Assembly: GCA_002256985.1 (NCBI GenBank)
Contig: NCGO01000001.1
Coordinates: 62,001 to 126,000 of the forward strand
From: Novosphingobium sp. 28-62-57
Lineage (GTDB): Bacteria; Pseudomonadota; Alphaproteobacteria; Sphingomonadales; Sphingomonadaceae
Direction: 5' to 3'
Length of the DNA: 64,000 nucleotides
Made by a program: the position numbers and the translations under genes
In this document: positions 42,987 through 53,800 of the stretch, piece by piece
Numbering within the stretch: position 1 is the stretch's first letter
Layout of the letters: each line of letters begins with the position of its first letter
The notes under the pieces: model-generated
What the model saw: the letters and a program-made list of their open reading frames with translations, nothing else
Told to the model about the DNA's origin: nothing
The model's database searches: none

Positions 42987-45134
42987 TTACCCCCGCCGCC
43001 ATGTGTGATAGCGTTCCACCCACCGCAAGAGGCCTTCGGGGGCGTGCTTCTTCTTCCATGCTCCGGCGGCAAACTTGTTGGCTTCGGCCATGGTCGGATA
43101 CGTGTGGATCGTGCCGAGGATCTTGTTGAGGCCAAGGCCGTGCTTCATCGCCAGTACATATTCGGCCAGCAACTCCCCGGCATGTTCGCCGACGATGGTC
43201 GCTCCAAGGATCTTGTCCTTGCCCGGCGGGGTCAGCACTTTGACGAAGCCTGCCGTGGCGCTGTCGGCAATGGCGCGATCAAGTTCGTGCATCGGGAACA
43301 GGGTGACTTCGTGGGCGATGCCCTGTTCCGCCGCTTCCTGTTCATTCAGGCCCACGCGGGCCACTTCGGGATCGAGGAAGGTTGTCCACGGAATGACGCG
43401 GTAATCGGCCTTGAAGCGTTTGAACTGGCCAAACAGGGCATTCACGCTGGCAAACCACGCCTGATGGGAGGCCACGTGCGTGAATTGATAGGGGCCGGCA
43501 ACATCGCCCGCGGCGTATATGTTGGGATAGATTGTTGCGAGATATTCGTCGGTTACGACGGTCTTTTGCGTTTCGATGCCAAGTGCTTCGAGCCCATAGC
43601 CAGAAAGCCGCGCCTTGCGGCCGACCGCCACGATCAGGGCATCGAAGCCGATGGCCTTTTCCTGCCCTTCTGCTGATACGACGACCTGCCTGTCTGGCGC
43701 GCTTTCCACCCGTAGCGCTTCGTGGCCGGTCAGCACGGTCACACCTGAGGCTTTTTGCGCGGCGCGGGCGAGGTCGGACACGTCGGTGTCTTCGCGCGGT
43801 AGGAGGCGATCGCCCCGCTCGATCTGCGTCACTTCCGCGCCCAGCCGGGCAAAGGCCTGCGCCAGTTCGGACCCGATGGGACCGCCACCCAGCACCACGA
43901 TGCGGCGCGGGATTTCGTCGAGGCGCGCAAATTCCTCCCACAAGGTATCACTGGTCAGATAGCCTGATTGCGCCAATCCCGGCAGGTCGGGCACCAGCGG
44001 TTCGGCCCCGGCGGCGATGATGATCGAGCGCGTGGTCAGGCGCTGCACCGAGCCATTGTTGCGCGCGATTTCGACCGTCCACGGGTCGATGATCCGAGCA
44101 TAGCCCTGAACCACATCGACCCCGAGGCCAGTGTAACGCTCCACGCTATCGTTGGGTTCGATGGCGGCGATCACATCGTGGATGCGGCGCATCACCGCCT
44201 TGAAGCTGAAACGCGGGTCGGTGTTGTGTAACCCATAGTTTTCGGCATGGCGCATGGCGTGGGCAATGCGCGCGGACTTGATCAGCGCCTTTGACGGCAC
44301 GCAGCCATAGTTCAGGCAATCGCCGCCCATCTTCGAGGCTTCGACCAGCGTGACTTTGGCGCGCACGGTGGCCCCGATCAGCGAGGACACGAGGCCCGCT
44401 GCACCAGCCCCGATCACCACCAGATTGCGATCAAACTGCTTTGGCTTGCTCCAGCGCGCATAAACGCGGCGGCGCTTGATCGTGGCCATCACCCATTTGC
44501 CCAGCCACGGTAGCAGGCCAAGCGCGGCAAACGAAGCCAGCAGGCCGGGCGAGGCGATGTCTGCCAGCGTGCTGATCTGCGCCAGCTGCGTGCCCGCGTT
44601 GACATAGACCACAGTGCCCAGCAGCATGCCGATCTGGCTCACCCAGTAAAAGGTCCACGTCCTGATCGGGGTCAGCCCCATCAGCAGATTGACCGCAAAG
44701 AACGGGAAAACCGGCACAAGCCGCAGCGAGAACAGATAGAACGCCCCATCGCGGGCAACGCCATCGTTCACCGGCTTCAGCCGTGCGCCAAAGCGCGCCT
44801 GCACCGCATCGCGGAACAGGTAGCGAGACGCCAGAAACGCCAGTGTTGCGCCGATGGACGAGGCAAAGGATACGAGCGCCGAGCCGGTTGCCACACCGAA
44901 AATGGCACCTGCCGCCAAAGTCAGGATTGCCGCGCCCGGGATCGAAAGCGCCGTCAGCAGGACATAGACGAGGAAAAACACCGCCAGAACCTGCAGCGGG
45001 TTTGTTCGGTAGAACCCATCTATGGTCGATTGCTGCGCCTTGAGCGCATCAAGCGTAAGATACTGCCCGAGATCGAACAGGAACCAAGCGGCAAGGCCAA
45101 GCACAAGCAGCCCGGCAACGGCAATGCGTTTCAA
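42987..45134 (-). CDS. VTT/DedA membrane domain fused to a FAD disulfide oxidoreductase
   Basis: A 715-residue fusion. Residues 1-225 are a TVP38/TMEM64-type (VTT) membrane domain (SIPGAAILTLAAGAIFGVATG, FYLFSLRLVPVFPFFAVNLL). Residues 235-700 form a flavoprotein of the dihydrolipoamide dehydrogenase/mercuric reductase type: FAD motif LVVIGAGAAGLVSSL, redox pair in MGGDCLNYGCVPSKAL, NAD(P)H motif VVLGGGPIGSELAQAF, IYAAGDVAGPYQFTH, and the C-terminal dimerisation domain with HTYPTMAE. The Cys-x4-Cys pair is intact. Such fusions occur in proteobacteria and cyanobacteria, but their substrate is not established. It is 15 bases downstream of the next FAD enzyme gene. Confidence 0.92.
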   Translation of the reverse strand: MKRIAVAGLLVLGLAAWFLFDLGQYLTLDALKAQQSTIDGFYRTNPLQVLAVFFLVYVLLTALSIPGAAILTLAAGAIFGVATGSALVSFASSIGATLAFLASRYLFRDAVQARFGARLKPVNDGVARDGAFYLFSLRLVPVFPFFAVNLLMGLTPIRTWTFYWVSQIGMLLGTVVYVNAGTQLAQISTLADIASPGLLASFAALGLLPWLGKWVMATIKRRRVYARWSKPKQFDRNLVVIGAGAAGLVSSLIGATVRAKVTLVEASKMGGDCLNYGCVPSKALIKSARIAHAMRHAENYGLHNTDPRFSFKAVMRRIHDVIAAIEPNDSVERYTGLGVDVVQGYARIIDPWTVEIARNNGSVQRLTTRSIIIAAGAEPLVPDLPGLAQSGYLTSDTLWEEFARLDEIPRRIVVLGGGPIGSELAQAFARLGAEVTQIERGDRLLPREDTDVSDLARAAQKASGVTVLTGHEALRVESAPDRQVVVSAEGQEKAIGFDALIVAVGRKARLSGYGLEALGIETQKTVVTDEYLATIYPNIYAAGDVAGPYQFTHVASHQAWFASVNALFGQFKRFKADYRVIPWTTFLDPEVARVGLNEQEAAEQGIAHEVTLFPMHELDRAIADSATAGFVKVLTPPGKDKILGATIVGEHAGELLAEYVLAMKHGLGLNKILGTIHTYPTMAEANKFAAGAWKKKHAPEGLLRWVERYHTWRRG

Positions 45135-45149
45135 AAAATCGCTCCTTGG

Positions 45150-46307
45150 CTAAGCGGCAGGCCGTTTGCCTGCGGGCAACGGCGTATTGGGATCATGGCG
45201 CGCGGCCTGAGTGTATCGCCTAACGAAACGCCGGTCGATCCAATCCTTAAGCGCCCATGCCCAACGCCCCGCTGAAACAAACTGGCCCCAAGACGCTATC
45301 GCGCGTTTGTCGCCCGTTGCCAGCAGGTAGAGCGTGCGGCTGCGCGGCTGGTATTGGCTGAGCACGGTTCCGTTCAGCGCGGCGCGCAAGTTTGCCGCGA
45401 GTACCGGGCCCGCTTTCACAGCATGAACGCCGGACCGTTCGAGTTTGCGGTCGGTCCGGTCTATGATGTCTCCGGCGGCAAAAATCGCGGAATGCGAGGT
45501 GCTGCGCAAGTCTGCGCCGACGGCCACGAAACCCGCCTCGTTGCAGGCAAGGCCAGATCGGGCGAGCCAGCGCGGGGCCCTGCTGCCGGTTGCGGCGATA
45601 ACGCAGTCAACCGGCAGGACGGTGCCATCGGACAGGCGCAAGTTGTCTTCGGTGCCGACAGCATGCGCAAAATGAACGGTGATGTCGCGTCTTGCCAGTT
45701 CTGCCAAAGCCCGCTCGCGCACAGCGGGGGCATGGCCTGCGAGCAAGCCTTGTTCCGATGATACGAGCGATATTCGGGCGTTGGTAAACGTGTGTTTCAC
45801 CGCTGCAGCCGCGCCGAGCGCGAGTTCTACGCCAGCAGCGCCGCCACCAACTACGGCAATGTTGATGGACGGAGCTTGCGCGTTCCCGTCCAGAAAAGCC
45901 GACCAACGCTCCATGAATGTGCCCACCGGCCTTACCGGCATGAGCCGGTCGCCCAACAGTGCGAGGCTGGAAATGTCGGTCTCGCCGCCGGTTGCCAGCG
46001 AAAGCAGATCGAACGCCACTTCTTCACCGGTGGACAGGGTCAGCAACTGGCGATCGGGATCAAGCCCGACCACATCGGCAATCACCAGTTGCGCCCCGGC
46101 CTGCTGCGCCAGCGGGGCCAGATCGATCAGCAGGTCACTGGCCCGATAATGCCCCGCCAGCCAGCCCGGAAGCATCCCGGAATAAGCGGTATGGCGCGAG
46201 GACGTGATGAGCCAACGCTCTGTATCGGGCAGTGGGGCGCAAGCCCAGTCTGCCAGTACGGCCAGATGGGCATGGCCGCCGCCTGCAAGGATTACACGAC
46301 GCGTCAT
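45150..46307 (-). CDS. FAD-dependent pyridine nucleotide oxidoreductase (SelD N-terminal type)
   Basis: A 385-residue flavoprotein starting at ATG 46307 (MTRRVILAGGGHAHLAVLAD). The GGGHAHL start and TAYSGMLPGWLAGHY segment match the group seen fused to the N terminus of selenide water dikinase in some bacteria; here it stands alone. A second nucleotide motif INIAVVGGGAAGVELALGAA and IFAAGDIIDRTDRKLERSG follow. It resembles type II NADH dehydrogenases, with a quinone or small redox carrier as possible partner. It is the first gene of a two-gene operon with the VTT-flavoprotein fusion. Confidence 0.88.
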   Translation of the reverse strand: MTRRVILAGGGHAHLAVLADWACAPLPDTERWLITSSRHTAYSGMLPGWLAGHYRASDLLIDLAPLAQQAGAQLVIADVVGLDPDRQLLTLSTGEEVAFDLLSLATGGETDISSLALLGDRLMPVRPVGTFMERWSAFLDGNAQAPSINIAVVGGGAAGVELALGAAAAVKHTFTNARISLVSSEQGLLAGHAPAVRERALAELARRDITVHFAHAVGTEDNLRLSDGTVLPVDCVIAATGSRAPRWLARSGLACNEAGFVAVGADLRSTSHSAIFAAGDIIDRTDRKLERSGVHAVKAGPVLAANLRAALNGTVLSQYQPRSRTLYLLATGDKRAIASWGQFVSAGRWAWALKDWIDRRFVRRYTQAARHDPNTPLPAGKRPAA

Positions 46308-46429
46308 GATTGGGCCTGAGATTCGGTGGCAACAGTTATTGGTCGTACGAACATGCTTGGCCTTACACCGATCCCGGCAGGATGTGCGCAATGATTGACG
46401 CGGCTCTGCTTTCCTGCTGACTTGTCCCT

Positions 46430-47191
46430 ATGAACCTTAACAATCCCGATATCGTCAAGCGCGCGGGCCGGGCTACCGGCCTTGCGCGGTGGTCAATGCG
46501 CATCGCCATTGCATCTGTTGCCATAGCGGCCATCGGTCTGACGCTGGCGCGCTATGATGTGATAGCGAAAATGGCGGGATTTTCGGCGCTGCTCGGCGGA
46601 GCGTTGGTGGCGCTGGTGGCGCTGCTGATCGGGTTGTGGGCGCTATTTGCTGGGCGCGGTGCTGTGTGGCCAGCCCGCACCAAGGCTTGGGCGGCTGTTG
46701 CTATATCCTTGGTCTACGTCGGTTTTCTGGCGAGCCGGCCGTTGGTGGCGGGCGATGGTCCGGCGATCCACGATCTGACCACCGATCTTGCCACACCGCC
46801 GCAGTTTGAGGTTCTGCCGCTCAGGGCCGATAACCTTGTGGGGGTTGATACCGTCGAAAATTGGCAGCGTATTCATGGCCAAGCCTATCCCGATCTAGGC
46901 CCCGTCACGATTGCCAAACCGGTGGCAGCCGTGACAGCCGATGCGGTCCGCCTTGCCGAAGCCGCGGGCTGGGACGTTGCCAAAGCCGATCCGGCGCGGG
47001 GCCACGTGGAAGCCACGGCCAGCGTTTCGTACATCCGCTTCAAGGATGATGTGGTGCTGCGGATCGTGCCAACGCCCGACGGAAAAGGCAGCCGGGTGGA
47101 TATGCGCTCGGTCAACCGGGTCGGGGTTGGCGATCTTGGCGTGAACGCGCGCAGAATTCGTGAGTTTCTGGCAGCGCTGGCTGCGGCCTGA
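46430..47191 (+). CDS. DUF1499 membrane protein
   Basis: A 253-residue protein. Three hydrophobic helices occupy residues 20-105 (IAIASVAIAAIGLTLARY, FSALLGGALVALVALLIGLW, AWAAVAISLVYVGFLASRP). The C-terminal DUF1499 domain includes PVTIAKPVAAVTADAVRLAE, GHVEATASVSYIRFKDDVVL and GSRVDMRSVNRVGVGDLGVN. The family is widespread with no known activity. The gene is divergent from the FAD oxidoreductase and convergent with DUF3237. Confidence 0.9.
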   Translation: MNLNNPDIVKRAGRATGLARWSMRIAIASVAIAAIGLTLARYDVIAKMAGFSALLGGALVALVALLIGLWALFAGRGAVWPARTKAWAAVAISLVYVGFLASRPLVAGDGPAIHDLTTDLATPPQFEVLPLRADNLVGVDTVENWQRIHGQAYPDLGPVTIAKPVAAVTADAVRLAEAAGWDVAKADPARGHVEATASVSYIRFKDDVVLRIVPTPDGKGSRVDMRSVNRVGVGDLGVNARRIREFLAALAAA

Positions 47192-47217
47192 TCCGAACGC
47201 TGGAATGCGCAGGTCAA

Positions 47218-47730
47218 TCAGAGCACTTCGTAGAAGCGCAGAACGACCTGTTTGAGCGTGCCGTTGGCGTCCCGCACCGGTTCGATGGTGGACGTGAAGA
47301 CCGACTTGTTGAGCCAATCGTGCGGGCCGACCGGCGCGGTAAAGACCGGATTGGCGCGGGCATAGGCCCCACGCGCTTGGCCGGGCGGGCAGGCAAGGCC
47401 GACATTGCGGATGTGGATCAGGCTCTTGTCATCGGCCCGGATGAAGTAATCCGCGACGATTTCGGCGCAGCCATCCTTGCGGATCAACTGCCAATCTGCG
47501 CCGCCGGGCAGGATCGTGCCGTTGAGCCTAGGGCCTTTAACCGTGCCGCCCAGAAGACCGATGCGATTGCCTGCGCCGCGCGGCCCTTCGCCTGCCGGTT
47601 CGGGCGTTTCCAGGTCTACGCGTTCTTCGAACACGAAGCGTAGTGCAGGTGGAGCCGGGTCTGCCGCCGATGCTGTGACAGGACCAAAAGCAAGCACTGT
47701 GGCTACGACAGGCGTCAACGTGCGGATCAT
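47218..47730 (-). CDS. DUF3237 family exported protein
   Basis: A 170-residue protein with a signal peptide (TLTPVVATVLAFGPVTASA). The DUF3237 pattern is visible: ERVDLETPEPAGEGPRGAGN, GTVKGPRLNGTILPGGADWQ, ADYFIRADDKSLIHIRNVGL, and NKSVFTSTIEPVRDANGTL. The family is a small beta-barrel of unknown function, sometimes annotated as a lipocalin-like binding protein. Here it is periplasmic. It is convergent with DUF1499 and lies upstream on the same strand as nothing obvious except glpK behind it. Confidence 0.9.
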   Translation of the reverse strand: MIRTLTPVVATVLAFGPVTASAADPAPPALRFVFEERVDLETPEPAGEGPRGAGNRIGLLGGTVKGPRLNGTILPGGADWQLIRKDGCAEIVADYFIRADDKSLIHIRNVGLACPPGQARGAYARANPVFTAPVGPHDWLNKSVFTSTIEPVRDANGTLKQVVLRFYEVL

Positions 47731-47807
47731 CTATGGCTCCTGACCAGTGGTTATGCTGCAATCGGATCAGCTGCCGGTATTATCGGCGGCAAATTGAATC
47801 TGCTTGT

Positions 47808-49307
47808 TCAATTCGGACATTTGTAAAGCGCTTGCGCCACGGCCTTGCGCCACCCTGATACAATCCGGTCCCGATCTGGCCTAGGCATGATGGGTTCGAA
47901 CCGCCGGTCGAGCGCCCAGAGCGCTTCCAAGGCGGGAAGCCCATCCCAGACGCCAGTGGCAAGCCCTGCCAAAGAGGCGGCCCCAAGCGCCGTCGTTTCC
48001 ACAAGGCCCGGCCTCTCGACAGGGGCGATCATCACGTCGGCAAGAAATTGGCACAGCCAATCGTTGGCAGCCATCCCACCATCCACGCGAAGCGCGCAGG
48101 CGGCTGGGCCGATATCGGCGCGCATCGCATCGACCAGATCCATCGTCTGGTATGCCACAGCCTCCAGCGCAGCGCGGGCCAGATGGGCGGCGGTGGCATC
48201 CAGCGTCAATCCGCAGATCAGCCCGCGCGCCTCCGGGTCCCAATGTGGCGCACCCATGCCGACAAAGGCTGGCACCATGTAAACGCCGTGGCTGTCTGCC
48301 ACACGCGTGGCCATGTCATGCGTTTCCGAAGCATGCGTGATGAGCCTCAAGCCATCGCGCAGCCATTTCACCGCAGCGCCTGCCACAAAGATCGATCCTT
48401 CAAGCGCATATGTGGTGATGCCACCCAAGCGATAGGCTGGCGTCGTCAGCAGCCGGTTGCGCGACATGATCGGCGTCGTGCCGATGTTCATCAGCGCAAA
48501 ACAGCCGGTGCCGTAAGTCGATTTGGTCATGCCTTGATGGAAGCAGCCTTGCCCGAACAGCGCGGCCTGCTGATCGCCTGCCATCCCGGCAATCGGGATA
48601 TCCCGGCCCAGAATACTGGCATCCATCTGGCCGAAAATGTGGGCATTATCGTGCACGTGCGGCAGCACGCTGGCAGGAATGTCGAACAGCTTGAGCAGCG
48701 TGTCATCCCATTGTTGTTCCACGATATTGAACAGCAGCGTGCGCCCGGCGTTGGTGGGGTCGGTGGCGTGAACTTTGCCCCGCGTCAGCCGCGAAAGCAG
48801 GAAGCTGTCAATCGTGCCAAAGGCCAGATCACCCGCCTGCGCCTTGGCCCGCGCGCCTTCTACATGATCGAGAATCCACGCGAGTTTGGTGGCCGAGAAA
48901 TAGGGGTCGAGCAGCAGGCCGGTCCGCGCGGTAACATCGGCCTCAACGCCGGTTTCCTTGAGCTGCGCACACCGATCGGCGGTGCGGCGGTCTTGCCAGA
49001 CGATGGCGTTATAGACCGGCTTGCCGGTGGCGCGTTCCCACACCACCACGGTTTCGCGCTGGTTGGTGATGCCTATTCCGGCGATCTCATCGACTGCGAT
49101 GCCTGCTTTCGCCACGGCTTCGCGCAGCACGGTGACGGTATCGTTCCAGATATCTTCCGGATCATGCTCCACCCAGCCAAGCTGCGGATAGTGCTGCGGA
49201 AATTCGCGCTGGGCCACAGATACCATGTGCGCTTTGGCATCGAACACGATGCAGCGCGTGGATGTGGTGCCCTGATCGATGGCGAGGATGAACGGTGCGG
49301 TGAACAT
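47808..49307 (-). CDS. glpK: Glycerol kinase
   Basis: A 499-residue FGGY-family kinase forming glycerol-3-phosphate. Motifs: ILAIDQGTTSTRCIVFD, GITNQRETVVVWERATGKP, VWQDRRTADRC, FGTIDSFLLSRLTRG, GDQQAALFGQGC, TYGTGCFALMNIG and VDGGMAANDWLCQFLAD. Length is canonical. No glpF, glpD or regulator is close, so it stands as a single gene here. It is not adjacent to the glycerate-linked locus and acts on a different substrate. Confidence 0.97.
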   Translation of the reverse strand: MFTAPFILAIDQGTTSTRCIVFDAKAHMVSVAQREFPQHYPQLGWVEHDPEDIWNDTVTVLREAVAKAGIAVDEIAGIGITNQRETVVVWERATGKPVYNAIVWQDRRTADRCAQLKETGVEADVTARTGLLLDPYFSATKLAWILDHVEGARAKAQAGDLAFGTIDSFLLSRLTRGKVHATDPTNAGRTLLFNIVEQQWDDTLLKLFDIPASVLPHVHDNAHIFGQMDASILGRDIPIAGMAGDQQAALFGQGCFHQGMTKSTYGTGCFALMNIGTTPIMSRNRLLTTPAYRLGGITTYALEGSIFVAGAAVKWLRDGLRLITHASETHDMATRVADSHGVYMVPAFVGMGAPHWDPEARGLICGLTLDATAAHLARAALEAVAYQTMDLVDAMRADIGPAACALRVDGGMAANDWLCQFLADVMIAPVERPGLVETTALGAASLAGLATGVWDGLPALEALWALDRRFEPIMPRPDRDRIVSGWRKAVAQALYKCPN

Positions 49308-49415
49308 GTCGGGTCCAGTCCTGTCTGGGCAAGACAGTGTAGCGCGTCAATCGCGGCGATGCACGGTCTGTCCGCGCGAGTGACAGGGTATCTGGATGCA
49401 AGAGCGGGTATTTGG

Positions 49416-50813
49416 TCACCAGGTTTGCAGCCCCAGCGCGCGGGACAGGTCCACCAGCGCTGCCGCCTGATTGCCGCGCGCCTCGGCCAATCGAAGTTGC
49501 GCCTCTGCCAGAGCGCTTTGCGAAGCGGACAGGGTTTCCCGGCTGATAGCCCCGGCGCGCAGTGCGGCCTTGTCGCGGTCTCTGGCGGCCTCGCGCAGGT
49601 CTACCTCGGCCTTGGTGCTGGCAAGTGCAGTTCGGGCGGCGATCAGTGCTGCTTGCGCCACTTCAACATCGCCCGTCGCGCGCAGCACGGTTTCGCGGTA
49701 GGCGGCCAGCATTTCGCGGTTGCGCCCGCGGGCAGAGGCGACTTGCGCATCGATCCGGCCAAAATCGAACAAGCGCCAGCGCAGCCCGAGCGCGCCTTGC
49801 AAGGCGATGGAATCGCCGGTGAAAAGCTGGCCGAAGCGATTGCTCTGCACGCCTGCCAGCGCGCTGAGCGAGACGCTTGGCCAATATTCCGCCATGGCTG
49901 CGCCGATGGCCGCATTGGCCGAAATCAGCCGCGCTTCGGCCATGGCCACATCGGGCCGCGCGCGCAGTACGGCGGCGGGAAGCCCGGCGACAGGATCGGC
50001 GGCATCGGCACTAAACGCGCCATCCAGATCGAGCGGGAGCGAAGGGGAGTGGCCCAGCAGGATCGCGATACGCGTGCGCTCTGCCTCGATCCGGGCAGAA
50101 ATCTGGGGGAGGGCGGCGGCTGCCTGTTCTGCGGCGGCAGAGGTACGTTCGGCATCGGCCTGCGAGGCGGCTCCGCTGCTCAGGCGCGCCGCCATGATCG
50201 CTTGGCGTTCGCGGGCACGGGCGGCCAGTTCATTGAGCGCAAGGCCCTGCGCCTGTGCGACGCGCAGCCGGAAATAGGCCTGCGCCAGTTCGGCTGAAAC
50301 CGCCAGCCGCGCGGCGATCACGCCTGCTTGTGCCTCGGCGGTTCCGGCGCGTGCGGCTTCCTGCCGCCTGCGCAATCCGCCCGCAAGATCAAGGTCCCAC
50401 GATCCGCTGAGCGTTGCACTGCCGTTGTCCACGGTGCGCGGGAAATCGGGCACGAAGCGGGAAAGTTGGCCAAGGCCTGCGTTCAGTGATTGCTGCGCCC
50501 GCGCTGCGGATGCGCCAGCCTCTGCCGAGGGCAGGCGCGCGGCTCCTGCAGCGGCTGAGGCTGCCTGCGCCTGATCGAGCCGTGCCAGCGCCTGTTCAAT
50601 CGAGAGATTGGCGTTGAGCGCTTCGGTCTCCAGCCGATTAAGCACCGGATCGTTGAAGCTTTGCCACCATGGCGAGGCAGACTGCGGGCCGGTTGCCACC
50701 GGTTGACGCCATGTGGGCGCGGCGGGCAGATCGGGCGCAGCATAGTCTGGCCCGGCGGTGCAGCCTACGAGCGTGGCACTCAGGGCGAAGATGGTCAGCA
50801 AACGCGCTTTCAT
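49416..50813 (-). CDS. RND efflux outer-membrane lipoprotein (OprM/NodT family)
   Basis: A 465-residue TolC-like channel. The lipobox LSATLVGC near residue 18 marks it as a lipoprotein. The mature part follows the OprM layout: GPDYAAPDLPAAPTWRQP, WWQSFNDPVLNRLETEALNA, NLSIEQALARLDQAQAASAA, AARLSSGAASQADAERT and repeats of long helices. It forms the outer-membrane duct of the tripartite pump. Its ATG overlaps the RND pump stop (ATGA, 50810-50813). Confidence 0.94.
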   Translation of the reverse strand: MKARLLTIFALSATLVGCTAGPDYAAPDLPAAPTWRQPVATGPQSASPWWQSFNDPVLNRLETEALNANLSIEQALARLDQAQAASAAAGAARLPSAEAGASAARAQQSLNAGLGQLSRFVPDFPRTVDNGSATLSGSWDLDLAGGLRRRQEAARAGTAEAQAGVIAARLAVSAELAQAYFRLRVAQAQGLALNELAARARERQAIMAARLSSGAASQADAERTSAAAEQAAAALPQISARIEAERTRIAILLGHSPSLPLDLDGAFSADAADPVAGLPAAVLRARPDVAMAEARLISANAAIGAAMAEYWPSVSLSALAGVQSNRFGQLFTGDSIALQGALGLRWRLFDFGRIDAQVASARGRNREMLAAYRETVLRATGDVEVAQAALIAARTALASTKAEVDLREAARDRDKAALRAGAISRETLSASQSALAEAQLRLAEARGNQAAALVDLSRALGLQTW

Positions 50814-53800
50814 GCGGCTGCTCCTGCGATATCAGCGTTTTGGGGCGTGCGATTTCCGGCCAGCAGCAGATACATGACCGGCGTGGCAATGCGGGCAAGG
50901 ACGGTTGACGAGATCAGCCCGCCAATCATCGCAATGGCCATTGGCGAGAACAGGCCGCTGTTCTCCACAGCCAGCGGCAGCAGCCCGCCTATGGCCGTGA
51001 CCGAGGTGAGCAGCACGGGCAGGAAGCGCAGTTCTCCGGCCCGTTCAACGGCTTCGCGCGGGGGCAGGCCTTCGCGTTCCAACTGGTCGGTAAAGTCCAC
51101 CAGCAGGATCGAATTCTTGATCTCGATACCGACCAGCGCGATGAGGCCGACCGCTGCGGTGAAGGACAGCGAATTGCCGGTGAGCCACAGCGCGACCACC
51201 GCGCCGAGGAAGCCGAACGGCACGATGCCTGCAACCACTGCCACGGTACGGAACCGCCCGAATTCCAGCACCAGCACCGCCAGAATGCCAAGCGAGGACA
51301 CGACGATGGCTGGCACCAGCCCTGCAAAGCTACGCGACGATGTCTCTGCCTCGCCGCCCAAGGTGAAGCGATAGCCGGGCGGGAGATCAATGGCGCGTTC
51401 GACCTGAGCTTTCACCTCGCGCGTGGCCTTCGATACCAGCACGCCGGGATCGGTATAAGCGGTGAGCGTCACCATGCGGGTGCGGCGCAACCGGTCGATG
51501 CGCGCCGCTTCTGATCGCAGCTCGGGCCGAGCCAGCGCGCCGAGCGGGGCGCTGGCTCCGTTGGCCGTGGGGACGAAGATCTGGCCAAGCTGGGACAGTT
51601 CGCCACGTCCCGCATTGGGCAGGCGCACGGTCACGCTGTAATTGTCCCCATCGTTATCGCGGAAGCTGGCGACAGATGCTCCTGACAGGCCGATACGCAC
51701 TGCATCCTTGATTGCGCCGGGGCGGACCCCGAGTGCTGCCGCTGCGGGTTCATCGACCGCCAAATGGATATCGGTGCGCAGTTGGCGCAGCGGATTGCCG
51801 ATATCGCGCACCCCCGGGATGGCAGCCATGGCGGCTTCTGCCTTGCGCGATAGTGTCGCCAGCCGTTGCATGTCTGGCCCGGAAATACGCACAACGATGG
51901 GCGCTTCCACCTCAGGCCCATTCACGAACGTGATGATGCTGATGCGTGCGCCGGGGTAGCTGTCAAAGCGGCGGCGCAAGTCGGTCAACAGGGCGTCTGA
52001 TTTGCCCGGCTCCCACGCTTTGAGCGCAACTGCCACTTCGCCAAAGGCCGGGTCCGTCTCACGCTGGGCGACGTTGTAATAGAGCTGTGGATTGCCGCGG
52101 CCCACGTTGGCCGAAGTCCAGCGCACTTCGGGGCGCTTGGAAACGATCTGTTCGACCCAGCGCACGGTCTGATCGGTGCGGCGCTGCGCGGTGCCTTGGG
52201 GCATTTCTATGCGGACAAGGAATTGCGGGGTTTCGGCGGGCGGAAACAGGCTTGATCCGATCACGCCGACGAGCGGCAAGGACAATGCGCAAAGCAGCAG
52301 CAGCCCAATCATCCAGCGCTTGGGCCGATCAAGCGCGCGGTGCAGGACCGGCGCATAGAAGCGGTGAATGCCGCGCTGCACGGCCTGCAGCAGGCGGTTG
52401 CCCTCAGGGTGTTCATGGCGCGAGAGGATCACGCGGGCGGCAAGGGGTGTGATCATGAAGGCCACGACGAGTGACCCCATCACCGTGGCAATGACCGCCA
52501 CCGGGAGTGACCGGATGAATTCGCCCGAGGCTTCGGGCAGGGCCAGCAGCGGCACGAAGGCAAAGACAAGGCACGCGGTGCAGCCCAGCACGGCAGGGGC
52601 GATCTGGCCGGTGCCCTTGATCACGGCGGTCGTCCGATCTGCCCCTTCGCGCAGCCAGCGCGCGATGTTTTCCACCACCACGATGGCATCATCGACCAGT
52701 ATGCCCAGCGCCAGCACGAACCCGGCGATGGCCAGTTGATTAAGCGTGAAGCCCAGCCCTGCGAGAATGGCCACGCCGATCAGCAGTGAGAGCGGAATGG
52801 CAATCATCACCACGCCCGCCGCGCGCAAACCCAGTGGCAACAAGGTGAGGCTGACCAGCGCCAGCGCGATCAGGAAATCGCGGGTCAGGCCGCCGATGCG
52901 GTGCTTCACGTTTTCGGACTGGTCAAAGCCGCGCACCAGCTTGACCCCGCCGGGCAAGGTCTGTTCGAAGGCGTCTAACTCTGCCGAGATCGCGGCGGAC
53001 AGGCGCGTGACGTCCTGATCTTTGCCCTGTGTGGCGGTAATCAGCAGCGCACGCTGGCCATTGAAGCGGGTGATGTGGTCCGGTTCATCCTGTGCCCAGC
53101 CCACCGTGGCCACATCGCCCACGCGCAAGGCCCGGCCATTGCCCGCAACCAGCGGCACAGCTGCGATAGCCTCGGGCGAGCGGAACGCGCCGCCATATTT
53201 GACGGTGAAGCGCCGGTCGCCAGCATTAACCGCGCCGATCGGGCTTTCCTGCCCTGCGGCGCGCAAGGCCTCGGCCACGGCGGCTGGAGGCAGACGCAGT
53301 GCGGCCAGCCGCGCCATATCGAGCGCGACGCGCATTTCGGTGCGGCCTGCGCCCCAATACTTCGCCTCATTGATCCCCGGTATCGTGCCCAGCCGTTCGC
53401 GCAGACTGTCGGCCAGCTTTTCCAGCCGGTGCATCGGCAGGAGGTCGCTGACCAAAGCCACTTCGACGATCGACACGTTGATCGGCCGTCCGCGCACGAT
53501 GTCGAGCCGTTGCAGGCCCGCAGGCAGGCTGGCGCGCAAGGCGGAAACCTCGCGCGTGATCTTGTCATAGCTGCTGTCGGGGTCGGTGCCCCAGTTGAAT
53601 TCGATGCGCGTGACCGAAAGACCATCGGTGCTGCGCGAGCGCACTTCGCGGATGCCATCGAGCCGGTGGACGGCATCTTCGACTGGCCGGGTGACCAGTT
53701 CCTCGACTTCGGCAGGGGAGGCACCGGGCAGGACGGCATTGACCACGAAGATCGGCGGATTGAGCTGCGGATCTTCGGTGCGCGGAATGGTGTAGAGCGC

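Noticed and set aside
47808-49307. Glycerol kinase as part of the glycosylglycerate pathway
   Set aside because: It is more than 11 kb from that locus, separately transcribed, and uses glycerol rather than glycerate.
48048-50297. 749-residue plus-strand open frame across glpK and the efflux channel gene
   Set aside because: It spans two well-supported genes on the other strand and shows no domain; a GC-driven shadow.
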